A stretch of 64,000 bases of DNA, taken from contig NBBA01000006.1 of the NCBI GenBank assembly GCA_002794785.1, positions 620,001-684,000 of the forward strand. Direction: 5' to 3'. Shown here one piece after another: positions 1-10,259 of the stretch. A program made the translations under genes and the position numbers. The DNA is from Coniferiporia sulphurascens. Taxonomy: Eukaryota; Basidiomycota; Agaricomycetes; Hymenochaetales; Hymenochaetaceae. The notes below the pieces were generated by a model, which had not been told where the DNA came from, made no database searches, and was given only the letters and a program-made list of their open reading frames with translations. Each line of letters starts with the position of its first letter. The stretch's first letter is position 1.

Positions 1-2359
1 CCGGCAAACAGGCTCCCGACAGCGAGGGCCTGGCGCGCAACAGGTGCACGCTTCAGCTGAGGATCTGCGACAAAGTCTGCAGCGAGCAGCTCGACACACG
101 CTGCATACACGAGCGTGCCTGCGGATAGCGCGGACATTAGGCCTTGTGTGAGCTGCAAGGTAGCTGATGACAGCGGCAACAAGGTTAGATGAAGGCAGAG
201 GTTTCGCGAAGGAGTAAATGAGCGCAAAGCGGATGGGAAGGGGAAGAAAAGAGCTCACTTCCAGACCCGGTGTGCGTGAGCGTCAAGCGCCCGATGATGC
301 CCCCTGCAGGAACGGCTGTGGCGAAGAGCGCGGCGAGTGCGTGGGCACGTGCGGGAGCGTCGGCCGAGACGGCGAGTGCGGCAAGTCGTACGCCTAACGA
401 GAGGCCTTCAAAGAGTTGATGGAAAAGGATAGCGATAAAAAGGGAAGCTAGAAGGTTGGTACGATAAGCGCCTGAAAGGGTTCTGCAATGAAAGAGTTGA
501 AAAGCAAAGGATGGGAAGGGGAAGAATAGTAGAATATAGAGAAAGGAAGAGAAGACTCACTAAACTCAGGCCCAGACTTGATGGAAAGGGTGAGACCGAT
601 AACCAACGAGTGAACCATGATACCTGTTTGAAGGACCTGAAAGGAAAGGAAAGGATTTAGTCATTCTCAGTTCCTTCGCTCTTCTGAACATTGAATGCGG
701 AAGACAGGAGATATGAATGGTAATTTTGCATGAACGAAGACAAGAAGAGAAGATGCGAGGGAAGTAGAGGGGACGGTAAAATAACAGACCAGGGTATTGA
801 TTATCTGTCTCCGCTTTCCGACGTCGTGCTTCCGATCCTCGAAATTCTCGTTGCATGTGTCTCCTTCCTCTTCTGTACCATCCTGCCCGCAACTATCGTG
901 CTCGCCATGCTCATCCACATGGCATTCCCAAACTTCACCACTCTCGTGATCGTGGACGAGCTCCTGATCGCCACGATGGGGGTGCGAGATATGAGCATGT
1001 TGTTGTTGATGGTCATGGCTGCGGATTGGTGCATCGAGCCGCACAGTTACAGGCAAATGATCACCCGTCTCTGCCACAGTCGCGAGTAGCGCCTCATTTA
1101 AGAGTGCCGGTGTACGCCGCGCCCGTGCACTGGGTGCGCTGTGTGCCGCGTGCGCGCCAGGCTGCTCGTATCGGTGATGTCCCGCAAAGAAGGGTACCGC
1201 GCCTTTCGCTACAGCAGCATCCGGGCTATGAACGGCGCCGTATGTGGCGCTCGTCGGGTGGCCATGATGTTCCCGATGGATGTGTTTATGTTGATGTAAA
1301 TGTGGATGGGGAGCGCCAGGAGCGGATACGGAGTGAAGGAGACTCGTGCGTTCGCCGGGTGCTCGGATCAGCGCGTCTTCTTCGGGACCAGTTCCGTTAG
1401 CCCCGAAATCGGTATCCTCGACCTCACTCGCGGATAAGGAGGGCGAGTGCGCACAGTGGGTGTGGTCGTGACGCTTTTTGTGGTTGTCGGCATGGGGCTT
1501 CCTGGGTCCGTCGTGTTGTTCCGAGTGTGAGGAAGATGGGCTGTCGCACTGGGGGAGGCCGTGGTGATGGCCGTGGCTCTCGAGGTCATCCGTTCCTTCG
1601 AGGCGCTCGACGTAGGTCATCGACACATCTGAGAGCGATGGTTAGTAATTCAGCGTAGATGCCACGACTGGTAGGGCTCACATTCGACGAGGAATATAGC
1701 GAGTAACGAGGCGAGACTGTGGCGGGTGTCAGGAGTATATTCGAAGGAACGAGAATAGATACGCACACGAGAAGACCGACCCAGTGGCGGACGTCATAGT
1801 CTGCGGGAAGAGAGAGGAGCGTCTCGAAAGCGTCCTGGAGCAAATGCACGAAGGCCGTCGCAAGGATGACACCTACGAAGAACGAGAGGTTAGAGTTTGA
1901 ATGGAGTCGTTCACGCGGCGTGAGAGACACGCACCCGTCCCGAAGTGTTTGAGGATGAAAAACACAATGTGGTGTATGCGCAGGAATGAAATGCGGCGCG
2001 AAAGCGTCGGGAACGTTGATGCTACACGATGCGATCAACTTGAGTCGCATGAACTTGGACGCCGTAGCGAGTCACGGTAGCGGCTCACCGAAGAGAGAAA
2101 GGATGAAGACTGCGACCATTGCGCCAACCTTGAGGGCGGTGTCGCCATCGTCGGCGTCGAAGGAGGCGGGAGACATGGGGGGAGGAACGACGAGGAGGGC
2201 GCGACTGCGAGGGTGCGGCCCCGGCGACACTGGAACTCGGCTCTGAATATTCTTTGCGAAACAGTCGTAGGCACGTGACTGGGATTTGCGGCGGGTGACG
2301 TCACGGGGAGTTACACCGACGGGAGCGAGTCTGCCTCTCGGCGTCATAGTGGTGTCCAT
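1..2359 (-). CDS. ZIP-family zinc/iron transporter (3' end beyond window)
   Basis: Plasma- or organelle-membrane divalent metal importer of the ZIP (ZRT/IRT-like) family. The proposed ATG is at 2359-2357. The first exon ends in a TM1-like stretch (KVGAMVAVFILSLFG). Next comes FFILKHFGT joined across a short intron to GVILATAFVHLLQDA (about 1870-1780), the family TM2-TM3 signature. A very His-rich variable loop covers about 1620-720. TM4 follows as LQTGIMVHSLVIGLTLS (about 640-560), TM5 as FHQLFEGLSLG (about 440-390), and TM7 as SALSAGTLVYAACVELL (about 145-80). The conserved His residues of TM4 and TM5 that line the metal path are present. At least six introns of 45-90 bp are needed. The stop lies left of position 1, so the C-terminus is not visible. 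Family assignment is firm; zinc rather than iron is inferred from the His-rich loop. Confidence 0.87.
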
Positions 2360-2374
2360 CGCTCCCGCCCTCGC

Positions 2375-2383
2375 TATATAAAA
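2375..2383 (+). promoter_or_regulatory. TATA box of small-protein gene 1
   Basis: TATATAAAA lies about 50 bp before the ATG at 2433, followed by a CT/CA-rich leader typical of fungal transcription starts. The ZIP gene starts on the other strand at 2359, so the two genes are divergent and nearly abutting. Confidence 0.6.
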
Positions 2384-2432
2384 TGCCCGCGTCGCGTTTC
2401 GTAGTCCTCACTTACCTTCACATACACACACC

Positions 2433-2735
2433 ATGGCAAGTACACGCCGCCTTTCAATGCCCTTCACGAGCTGACCTCCGACCCAGGGATCCATAATCTC
2501 CGCAATTGGAGGTGCCATAATCTCCGTCATTTCCGCCATCGCAGGCGTTATTGAAACAATCATCGGGGCCATCGTAACAGTTCGTACCCTCTGCTATTTT
2601 CTCTTCGTCTGCTAACGGCCTCCCCAGGTTATCGTCACCATATTTAACGTCATCGTGGACATTCTGTGCTGCCGATGGTGTTGCGGCGGCGGACGACGCA
2701 GAGGCGGAAGGGCAGGGGCGGGCTCATCGTACTGA
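2433..2735 (+). CDS. Tiny Ile/Gly-rich, Cys-Arg-tailed protein, paralogue 1 (67 aa)
   Basis: Three exons are inferred: 2433-2435 (only the ATG), 2487-2579 (31 codons) and 2628-2735 (35 codons plus TGA). Intron 1 (2436-2486) begins GCAAGT and ends CCCAG, so it is a GC-AG intron. Intron 2 (2580-2627) is GT-AG with a GCTAAC branch-like site. The product starts MGSIISAIGGAIISVIS and continues as a hydrophobic Ile/Val/Ala stretch to FNVIVDILCCRWCC, then a Gly/Arg tail. MGxxxS fits the N-myristoylation consensus and the CC pairs could be acylated (inference). Splice positions, exon-2 length and sequence all match paralogue 2 at 3478, which strongly supports a real gene. Too small for ordinary ORF finding. 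Function unknown; probably membrane-associated. Confidence 0.78.
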
Positions 2736-3023
2736 CCCCCCTGATAACTCATAGATGAAACTTCTACGACCACTTCACGCCCGATATACCAGCCTTGCTA
2801 GTTGCATACACGAGACCCATATTGATACAATACTCGAACTGTTCTAATATATCTCGAATAATGTAAAAGGTTATCTCCGGTCAGGCAGAGTTGCATAGTG
2901 GATATTGTATTGCCCACGGGCGCAAGGTCTTGTTGATGGTACCAGCAGAAAAGAAAATAAGCTGTATGGAGTACTAGTGGCACCAATTAAATTATCAAAA
3001 ACATACCGAGAGCACGTCTTCAT
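2736..3023. other. Intergenic sequence
   Basis: Sequence between small gene 1 and the tRNA gene. It probably holds the 3' end of gene 1. No coding sequence or motif that I can support. Confidence 0.5.
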
Positions 3024-3096
3024 TGGATGACAGGCGAATCGAACACCTGACCTCACGCATGCGAAGCGTGCGCTCTACCAACTGAGCTAGACACCC
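3024..3096 (-). tRNA. tRNA-Ala (anticodon CGC)
   Basis: Read on the minus strand this is a complete cloverleaf. The acceptor GGGTGTC pairs with GTCATCC (one T-T mismatch), the D arm contains TAGCTCAGTTGGTAGAGC, the anticodon stem CACGC/GCGTG encloses loop TTCGCAT (anticodon CGC), and the T arm is AGGTG-TTCGATT-CGCCT. The third acceptor pair is G-U (G3:U70), the alanine identity element, which agrees with the anticodon. No intron and no encoded CCA. Length 73 nt with discriminator A. Confidence 0.93.
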
Positions 3097-3382
3097 ATAC
3101 ATTCGGGGAAATGCATTGGATCTCATGTCAAAAGCATTCCCATGCGGTGATCCATGTCCTATGACGGTGAGTGACATAATGCGCGTGATCGACACAAGTT
3201 GATCGGCAAAGTGGGAGCGGGGCCTAAAGTGGATTTCGGAGTGATCCGAGGAACAGAGCATTGGCGCTTTGGGGCAGATTTAATATGATTTCGGCGGACG
3301 CAGTAGACGGAGCGCTGGATGCACGTCGTCATTCCCTCACGCGAGGGAGCGCCCCTTCTACGTCATTCTCCGTGGCCGCCCG
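3097..3382. other. Intergenic sequence upstream of small gene 2
   Basis: Upstream region of the second small gene, with no other feature visible. Confidence 0.4.
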
Positions 3383-3390
3383 TATATATA
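3383..3390 (+). promoter_or_regulatory. TATA box of small-protein gene 2
   Basis: TATATATA about 88 bp upstream of the ATG at 3478, followed by a T/C-rich and CAAACAAACA leader. Confidence 0.55.
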
Positions 3391-3477
3391 CATCCCTACT
3401 TCTCTTTTTTCAAACAAACAAACATTATATCCATCTGAATTCGTCACTACTCATCACATTAACTAACGCTTACAATC

Positions 3478-3869
3478 ATGGTACGTGTCCCCACGGTCTA
3501 GCGGGATTAATTGCTGACGTTGTCCGTTCATCAGGGTTCAATCTTTAGTGCCATCGGAGGCGGAATCATCGCAGTCATCAGTGCCATTGCAGGCGTCCTC
3601 GAGACAATTGTCTCCGCTATCGTCGGCGTACGTGTCCTCTCTCTTCAGTAACTTGCCCCTTTTCCCTAATTGCTTCCCTACAGGTCATCGTTGCCATCTT
3701 CTACGTCATTGAGGATATCCTCTGCTGTCGATGCTGCTCCGGGAGACGGAGATCGGGAGGCCGAGCTGGTAGGGGTACAGGCGGAGGCATGAGCGGAGGC
3801 CACCGAGGCTGGGGACGCAGACGTGCCGGTGGTGGCATGAGTACTGGCATGGGCGGTGGCACCTATTAG
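3478..3869 (+). CDS. Tiny Ile/Gly-rich, Cys-Arg-tailed protein, paralogue 2 (93 aa)
   Basis: Same architecture as the gene at 2433. Exon 1 is only ATG (3478-3480), exon 2 is exactly 93 nt (3535-3627) and exon 3 runs 3684-3869 (61 codons plus TAG). Both introns are GT-AG (3481-3534 and 3628-3683) and phase 0. The product begins MGSIFSAIGGGIIAVISA, continues through VLETIVSAIVG and VIVAIFYVIEDILCCRCC, and ends in a tail rich in Gly, Arg and Met that is longer than in paralogue 1. The hydrophobic core and Cys cluster are conserved while the tail has diverged, suggesting selection on the membrane part. An N-myristoylation-type start (MGxxxS) is seen; lipidation and membrane location are inferred. 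No function recognised. Confidence 0.8.
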
Positions 3870-4334
3870 TTTCCGGATCTACCTTGCTATTACATTCCTT
3901 TCCCCTTGATACCCCCAGAGCTCTGTATCCGTATCCCACTACTGTAACGTACGACATGCAGTCGTAATGCTTTTTTTTGTTTTGGTACAACCATGAACCC
4001 AGGACAGATAGATGAGTGTAAGAATAAGACAAGGTATAAAGCGGAGAGATAGCACAGAACAACATAACACGTTCGACACCGTACCAGGAATTACATGTAG
4101 GTGGAAACACAAAGACGGTCCGCGGGCAGCAAAGGAACAAATAAAACCTATAAGCTGCAAAATCAACCCTTGATAATGGTATAAGAGCGGAGAGTGAAAA
4201 TGGAAGAGAAGGAGGTCAGCATAATGATCGCACGGACGAAAACGTACAAAGTCCAAGATTTTAAGGGGGGGGTTCTGGTTTCGGTGTTTTCTTTTTCCAT
4301 TTTTTTAATCTCTTTTTTCAGACATATTGTTCGG
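3870..4334. other. Convergent intergenic region
   Basis: 3' flanks of small gene 2 (+) and of the VWA/Med25-like gene (-). It contains homopolymer T and G runs near 3970 and 4264. Nothing else recognised. Confidence 0.5.
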
Positions 4335-6787
4335 CTATCGGATGTTAGTATCGCTTTGGTATTTTCCGCTGCACGAAAAACGCACCGGAGGAGGACATGG
4401 AATATGCACCTGCACGCATTTCTTCCAGTTGATCTCGGTCGCACGAAAAGTATTCCTGCGATATCTGAAATTGTGAAATAACATGAGCAAAAAGCTATTT
4501 GAAAAAAAGTAGACGGGGAAACAAAAACAAACTGAAGACGTATATTCAGCCCTCCCCCGTAGAAAGGCCTGCTCTTCCCAGTCGCCTCCGGGCCCGCTTT
4601 CAAGCCCGGTAGTAAGCGCCCCGTCTCCCTCGTGCATGGAATCAATCGCATGCCGTAAGCGGATAGCACTTTGCGCCTCGTACGCCGCGTCGAAGACGAA
4701 GGGCACCTGCCCGCGCGAGTCGGGCGGTGCACTAGCCGGGACGACGTCGACGTCGAGATCTGTGTCGATAGCATCGAGCTGCATGCCAGACGCTGTCACG
4801 GCGGCCATGGCGGGCGGGGTCGTCACTGCTGCTCCTGCTGCGCCCACGTTTCGGCCGAACGCACGCGGGCCCGTGATAGCGCTGGTGTAGCTCGAGTACT
4901 GCGCAAAGGCCGGGAGGGAGGAGATGCTAGGGTGCGCGGCGTAGGCGCCGTACGGCAGAGGTCCGACGATAGGGGTTTGATACAAGATAGGCGAGATGGG
5001 AAGCGAAGGGTCGGGGCGCAAGGGCACGGAAATAGAGGGACTCGATGGGCCCCCGAAGTACTGCCCTGGCGACGGTTGCGTAGCGCTGCTCCCGAATTTG
5101 AGAGGGTATAGAATAGTTTGCGCCCCCGAGAACGCGCTGGCCGGCTGGCGCGTGTCGCCCTCGGGCGGTTTGTCCATGGCACGCTGTGATATGGTAGACA
5201 TAGTTGAAATCGGGCTTGAAAGTGTCGATCCGGACGCGTCGGAGCCTGGCGATGATGAGGGCAGGCCCCGCATCCTCGGAGGGCTCCCAGCCGGAGCCGT
5301 TGTAAACGCGCCGCTGCTGCTGCCACCGTGACCATTCTCGTCGACCGGACTTCGAAGTCCCGGTTCTTGCGTCAGACCTCGGAGGTCAAGAGCGGACGAA
5401 AAGCTCGCCGTGGGGAGCGTCGGACCGACACCCCCGGGAGGCTGTCGGAGCTTGTCTTTCTCTTTGCTGCTACCTTTTCCGTGGGCGAGGCGTTCGCGCC
5501 GTAGTGACGCTACGGGCGACGTGTCGCGGAAAAAGGACGCGCGCGTCACAGAGGTGCGGCGGCGGCCCTCGGCTGGCCGCCGTCGATTTGCGAGCCCGTG
5601 CAGCGCTTGCATGCGCGAGACGAGCGAGAGCGAGCCTGGGTTGGAGTTAATCATGTCGATGGGTGAGATGGGCGACGGAAGTTCTTCGTCACTCATGTCG
5701 AGGGGGGAGTTTTTCACGGGCTGGGGCGAGTCGGGGGAAACGAGGCGGACTTCTGGCCATTCCTCGGTGATCAAATCTTAAGGTACACGAACATTTAACT
5801 GGGGGGCTCAAAAGTCTGCGGAAATTCAGCGAGTAACTACCTTGAGTGTTTGCTGCGTGAATGGAGCCGGACAGATGGCAGATACAATGCGACGTGTCCA
5901 CGGGCTGCCACGGTACTACTTCCTGACGCGATTGGTATCGCATCTAAAATTTTTTGATATTGAATCGATGAAAAAAGGGCAAAGGTTAACAGTTTGAACC
6001 CGCATGTACTCAGTGATACGTACAGTTTTGCGGTAGAGCTCAAAAACGCGCGTTAGGCGCGCTACGGGATTGACGATAATATGCAGGAATATATCGTTCT
6101 AGAAGAACAAGAGATAAGGTTTATTAACATGAACGGATTAAAATTATTTGCCTCCTGAAGCTTGGTCACGACGGCCTCCCATTTCGCGTCATCGGCCTGA
6201 GAATGCTGTTGGCTATCCGACTTCCCAGGAAAATCGTCGATGGGATTCGACATGGCCACAATAAATAAATGGCGCGTTACGGATAGCTTTTGGTTGTTAC
6301 CTAACAGGAATAGCTGGAGAGTGTAAAGGTATGGGAGCGTCAAACGGCGAGTCTAGTGAACACGGGAAATGTACGCGCACATCGATCGATTGACGAATGA
6401 AGAGAGGGGAGAGCCTGTTTCGCGGCATGCCCACGATGTCAATGTCGGGAAAATCATTGAAATGCCGCTGGGATTTGTGCGGTGCGCGCTGGTCTTGCGT
6501 CTTGCCCGTGGTCTCCCAGAAGATCTGGACCTATAAGGAATGGAAGATAATATGAAAATGAACACTTGGAGCGGACTAAGGGGGGAGAGGGGGGGGAGCG
6601 GCACGGGACGCACATTGACGCCGGGATTTGCGATACGGACGGCGCCTAAAACGCCGGGCAAGATGTGCCGTTGGAGATCTTGCCAGTGCTCCACCATCGG
6701 GAGGGAGTTTTCGATGAGCAAGAGGACATGAACGGCGCGGCCGGGGCGTACGGCACCAAAGACGGCGGACGGCGGCAGTTGCGCCAT
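4335..6787 (-). CDS. VWA-like N-terminal domain protein, candidate Mediator Med25 relative
   Basis: Start ATG at 6787-6785. Exon 1 gives MAQLPPSAVFGAVRPGRAVH and then a beta-strand stretch (VLLLIENSLPMVEHW) like the opening strand of VWA/Med25 domains. After an intron (about 6540-6575) comes VQIFWETTGKTQ, then an exon with RHLFIVAMSNP and a WEAVVTKLQEAN helix. A further exon is NDIFLHIIVNPVARLTRVFE (about 6095-6020). Then VVPWQPVDTSHCICHLSG (about 5930-5860) joins by a GT-AG intron to the long last exon from 5773. The remaining about 400 residues are Ser/Pro/Gly-rich and probably disordered, fitting a transcriptional co-activator. The junction near 6360 (an intron of only about 28 nt, or another splice) and the exact C-terminus after about 4550 are uncertain. 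The Med25 link rests on remembered domain patterns, not a search. Confidence 0.5.
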
Positions 6788-7549
6788 GGAGATGCTGGAG
6801 CTACTATATTCGCGGAGCGCAGTGGAAGCGAAGCGAGTAGGGAGAAATATATATTAATGGCGGAGCCAGAAGAGTGGACGGAGAGGATGGAGAGGAGAGG
6901 CAAGTCGGAAGAAGCGGAGGGAGGCGGACAGGACAAAGACAAAGAGTTCAGTATTTCGCGACGGGGACAGACATCGATGGGGATGACCGATCCAGCTCGA
7001 TCGTTTGGGCAAGACGAAGGGAGCAGCTATTCCTTCCGAGAAGACGCAGAGGTGATTGGGAGTCACGGGAATTTGAACAATGGAATATTGGACCCACAGG
7101 GTGACATCTGAGAGTAACAAGAGAGAAGGAGTGATGAACACGCTTTCAGGGCATCCAAGAGATAAGGAGTGTTTGGGACTCTGTTTTGAGTTTTGGAACC
7201 GGTTGGGGATGAGAGCAAGAGCTGGAGGCTGAGGCTGATACGGAAGGGGCCGAGAGTCGTGGGTTGTGCGTGTCGTCTAAAGGCAAAAGCAACACGTGCA
7301 CGAGTCTGTCTCCTCCGTCTCGCGTATGTAGCATACTACTCATCATATCATGGTAGATCTCCATTCCGATGTCGAATCTGATCCCATTTACTCTTACTAC
7401 TTTACATACTCATACGTGTCTCCGCGCTCAGCCACCCAATTAGCAGCCGTGGGAATTATATCGCCACATTGGGAACTCAATAGCCTTGAGGCCTCATCGT
7501 TGTCGCCGCCGTCGCCGTCGTGCTCGCGCTCGCTCTCCAGCTAGCAATC
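6788..7549. other. Divergent intergenic region
   Basis: 762 bp between the starts of the VWA/Med25-like gene (-) and the BTB gene (+). It should hold both promoters. ATATATATTAA at 6846-6856 is a possible TATA element. Open frames here look like chance frames with no recognisable domain. Confidence 0.45.
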
Positions 7550-8919
7550 ATGGCCGCCGTATCCGCCTCCTCGTCGCCTATCACACAGGTCTCTCAGCAG
7601 CCTGCCCACTCGAATCTGCAGCCTCAGCTGCTCACTCGTCTGCTGCTCGACCTCCGCGGCGAGCGCTTCTCTGTCGACCGCGAGACTATAATGAACCTGC
7701 CCGAGTCTGTGCTGCTATGTCTTTTTCCGAACGGACTCGTCCTCAGCAGACAGAGCATGGCCCTCTCAGACGGGGGCGACAATGAAGAGGACGAGGAAAT
7801 ATATGGCGTTGACGTATGTCCACGTCTGTCGCTCTCTTTGTAACTGCTTTGTGTTGACCATCCCCCCTCACGTTCAAGTTTGATCCCAAATGCTTCGGCT
7901 ACGTGCTCAGCTTCTTCCGGAACGCTTCCGACACGTTCTACGGCACCGCGACGACCCCGGGCCTTTTCGCAGCCCAGCAGCATCTCTCCGAAAACGCCCC
8001 GTCTTCCGAATTTGGTCCACCTCTGTCCCAGAACCCTCTGCTCATCAAGCAGGCCATCATCGTCCTAAGGGAGGAGCTCGAGTACTTCTCGATCCCTCCC
8101 AAGGACGAAAAGGCGCCCACGGACGCCGGCGGGACCGCAAACGACGCGCTCCTGGAGATCAAGCGCGAATGCGGGCAGGTTTTGCTCGACAAGCGCAATA
8201 TCTTCACTGCACTGCAACGCAACGTAAATAAGGAAAACAACGTAGCGGAGCAGCACCTGATAGACATGTTGTGCATGAGGTACGCTTTTTTTCCCGGCCC
8301 TGTTTCTTGGAAGTACGTCGCTTGCGTCAGATGACTGAGGATGCCATCGGTATCTCCGGTATCGAGGACGAGTCATGTTATCCTGTGGACGGTCGTATGA
8401 CCCGGCTACCTCTCAAACTCCTCACTCACGCCTCCGCGCGCAATATATTACCACCGCTGACATTCGTCCTCGTCATCAGCGGCTTCGACCGGGAGGATGT
8501 GTGGGGATTCCGCGCGCTAGAGCCCTCACGGTGTTGCATCTCATCGATTGCTCTCGTGCTGTTGAAAACCGGAATCGTTCACAACGGACCGCCTTATCAG
8601 GCAGAACCTGCCGTTACCGTCGACTATAATCAAATGGCGACAGCGCAGAAGCTCCTGCTGTTCTGGCGGAAACCAGCGGTAGGCATCATTGTAATCAGTT
8701 ACGTATGTGCGATGGGTTTGTAACATTCGTTCTTTTGTTCTCTAGCGCAAGTGCTGGTGGGACGGCGTAGACGTGGAGCTTACCCGCGCGGGGAAAGATC
8801 CGCTGAAAGTAAAGCTTTGGGCACGGCGTGTATGGACGCTGGAACTTAGTCTGGTAAGCACGCGGCTCAGTCCCTCCGCGCATATTGCTGACGGTTTCTT
8901 CCACGTTACCTAGATTTAG
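7550..8919 (+). CDS. WHI2-like BTB/POZ (KCTD-type) protein, 325 aa
   Basis: Five exons in consistent phase: 7550-7813, 7879-8279, 8480-8678, 8746-8853 and 8914-8919, the last being just Ile plus stop. The BTB/T1-type domain begins LLDLRGERFSVDRETIMNLP, continues ESVLLCLFPNG and crosses an intron into FDPKCFGYVLSFFRNAS. Later motifs are KQAIIVLREELEYFSIP, VAEQHLIDMLCM joined to SGFDREDVWGFRALEP, and TAQKLLLFWRKPA joined to RKCWWDGVDVEL. This layout matches fungal BTB proteins related to yeast Whi2, a partner of the Psr phosphatases in stress and TORC1 signalling. Intron 2 (8280-8479) is unusually long for this window and is itself open; the splice to SGFDRED is preferred because it restores the conserved block. 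Confidence 0.75.
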
Positions 8920-9288
8920 CACGGCTTCCCCCTCTCGGCTCTTGTCTATTTCACCCTGTACTGCATCGTTCCGCTCCGTTGGACGTCCCTCTCGGCATTT
9001 CTTGTTTGCTTTTAATTTCCTGTTTGCTCACACGTCGTAGATACCCATACATACCCAGTCAATGTACGGCATTCTGCCGGCGCATGCCGCCTGCTGCGCT
9101 AGATGTGCACGCTAATGGTCATTTTTCAGAAATATTTGTATAGCGTGGTCGACGCGTGACTTGTGCAAATGACGCGGCCGCCGAGATTATTGATATTGGT
9201 AATGATAGTCTAAACTCGTTACTCAGTCCATCCCGAGTTCCGGCCCTACCTTTCTTCGTTTGTTATCCTCACCAGCGCTAACGGTGCC
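8920..9288. other. Intergenic region
   Basis: 3' flank of the BTB gene and promoter region of the LTO1 gene. No further features seen. Confidence 0.5.
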
Positions 9289-9941
9289 ATGGCTACGGCG
9301 CACACTGATACGGCAGAACCCGTCGACCTCGAGGTCCTCGTCGACCTTGAGCAGCAGTACGGCGGCGTCTTTCTGTGACCGCATATAACGTTCACACGCG
9401 GCCTTTCTCCCGCAGGTTCTACGACGCAGGGTATGAGGACGGCCTGCAGCACGGGAAGATTCACGGCCGGATAGAGGGCAGGGAGCTTGGAAGAGGAAAG
9501 GGCTTCGAGATGTGGGAGGAACTTGGGTTCTACATGGGCTTCGCGAGGGCGTGGATGGCGGTGTCTGAACGCAGGCAGAACAGCGACAGGTGACTCGGAT
9601 TTCTGCCCGCGCTCGCGAGTGGCCCGTTCGTTGACGAAAGAGCTGGAAGCCGCGTGTTGCACAACGCCAGGCTTCTGCTCGAGCTCGTCGCACAGTTTCC
9701 GATGGAGAACCCCGCGCACGGCGACGCCGCGGAGGAGGTCGACATAGCGAGACTTTTCAATCAGATCCGGTCGCGGTACAAGATGCTCTGCTCTCTCATC
9801 GGGGTGAAGCCGAGCCTTCGGATCTCGCAGACCGCGCGGCAGAGCGAGAGCAGCCCGGCCGGCGCTGAGGAAAAGGGGAAGACGAATATATGGAGAGTGG
9901 ACAACGCCGGTAGATCCGGGACGGTAGACTACAGCTTCTAA
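9289..9941 (+). CDS. LTO1: LTO1/ORAOV1-like protein (Yae1 N-terminal domain), 177 aa
   Basis: Three exons: 9289-9356, 9416-9589 and 9650-9941, in consistent phase. The hallmark is the repeated deca-GX3 type motif FYDAGYEDGLQHGKIHGRIE followed by GRELGRGKGFEMWEELGFY, which defines the Yae1_N/LTO1 family. In yeast, Lto1 and Yae1 form an adaptor that recruits the cytosolic iron-sulfur targeting complex to the ribosome-recycling ABC protein Rli1. The third exon gives VLHNARLLLELVAQFP and a helix IARLFNQIRSRYKMLCSLIG, typical of the family's C-terminal half. The product ends in TVDYSF rather than in a clear CIA-targeting Trp. Nothing looks broken. Confidence 0.85.
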
Positions 9942-10259
9942 CACACGGGGTAAGTATTCACCTTCTGAGCAATCGGTGACGTTTTTTTGTATACATGTGT
10001 CCGTGAGCAAAAAGTGTATTTTTCAGAAGCCTCTTTGTCTAATGCCCTTATTTGTATTCTCTTTACCAGCGTCGGAAAGAGATCCGTATCCGTGCGCGCA
10101 TGCTGTCTATCCTTCCCGCAAGCATATGCACCTTGGCGCTAAACTAGCCTCCTGATATCATCTAATACAGATTACACCGCTATGAATTGTACAAACTTCT
10201 CTTGCGCGATTAATTGCCTCTGCTATCTTCGCCCTTCCCACGGCGTTCAGTCAGGCCCG
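9942..10259. other. Convergent intergenic region
   Basis: 3' flanks of LTO1 (+) and the amine oxidase gene (-). No features beyond these recognised. Confidence 0.5.

Noticed and set aside
6665..7111. 148-codon frame on the plus strand
   Set aside because: It overlaps the conserved start exon of the VWA/Med25-like gene on the other strand and has Lys/Glu/Gly-rich content with no homology signal.
8331..8479. Coding exon starting MTEDAIGISG in the BTB gene
   Set aside because: It can only be joined out of phase to the upstream exon; the 8280-8479 intron instead restores the conserved HLIDMLCM-SGFDRED block.
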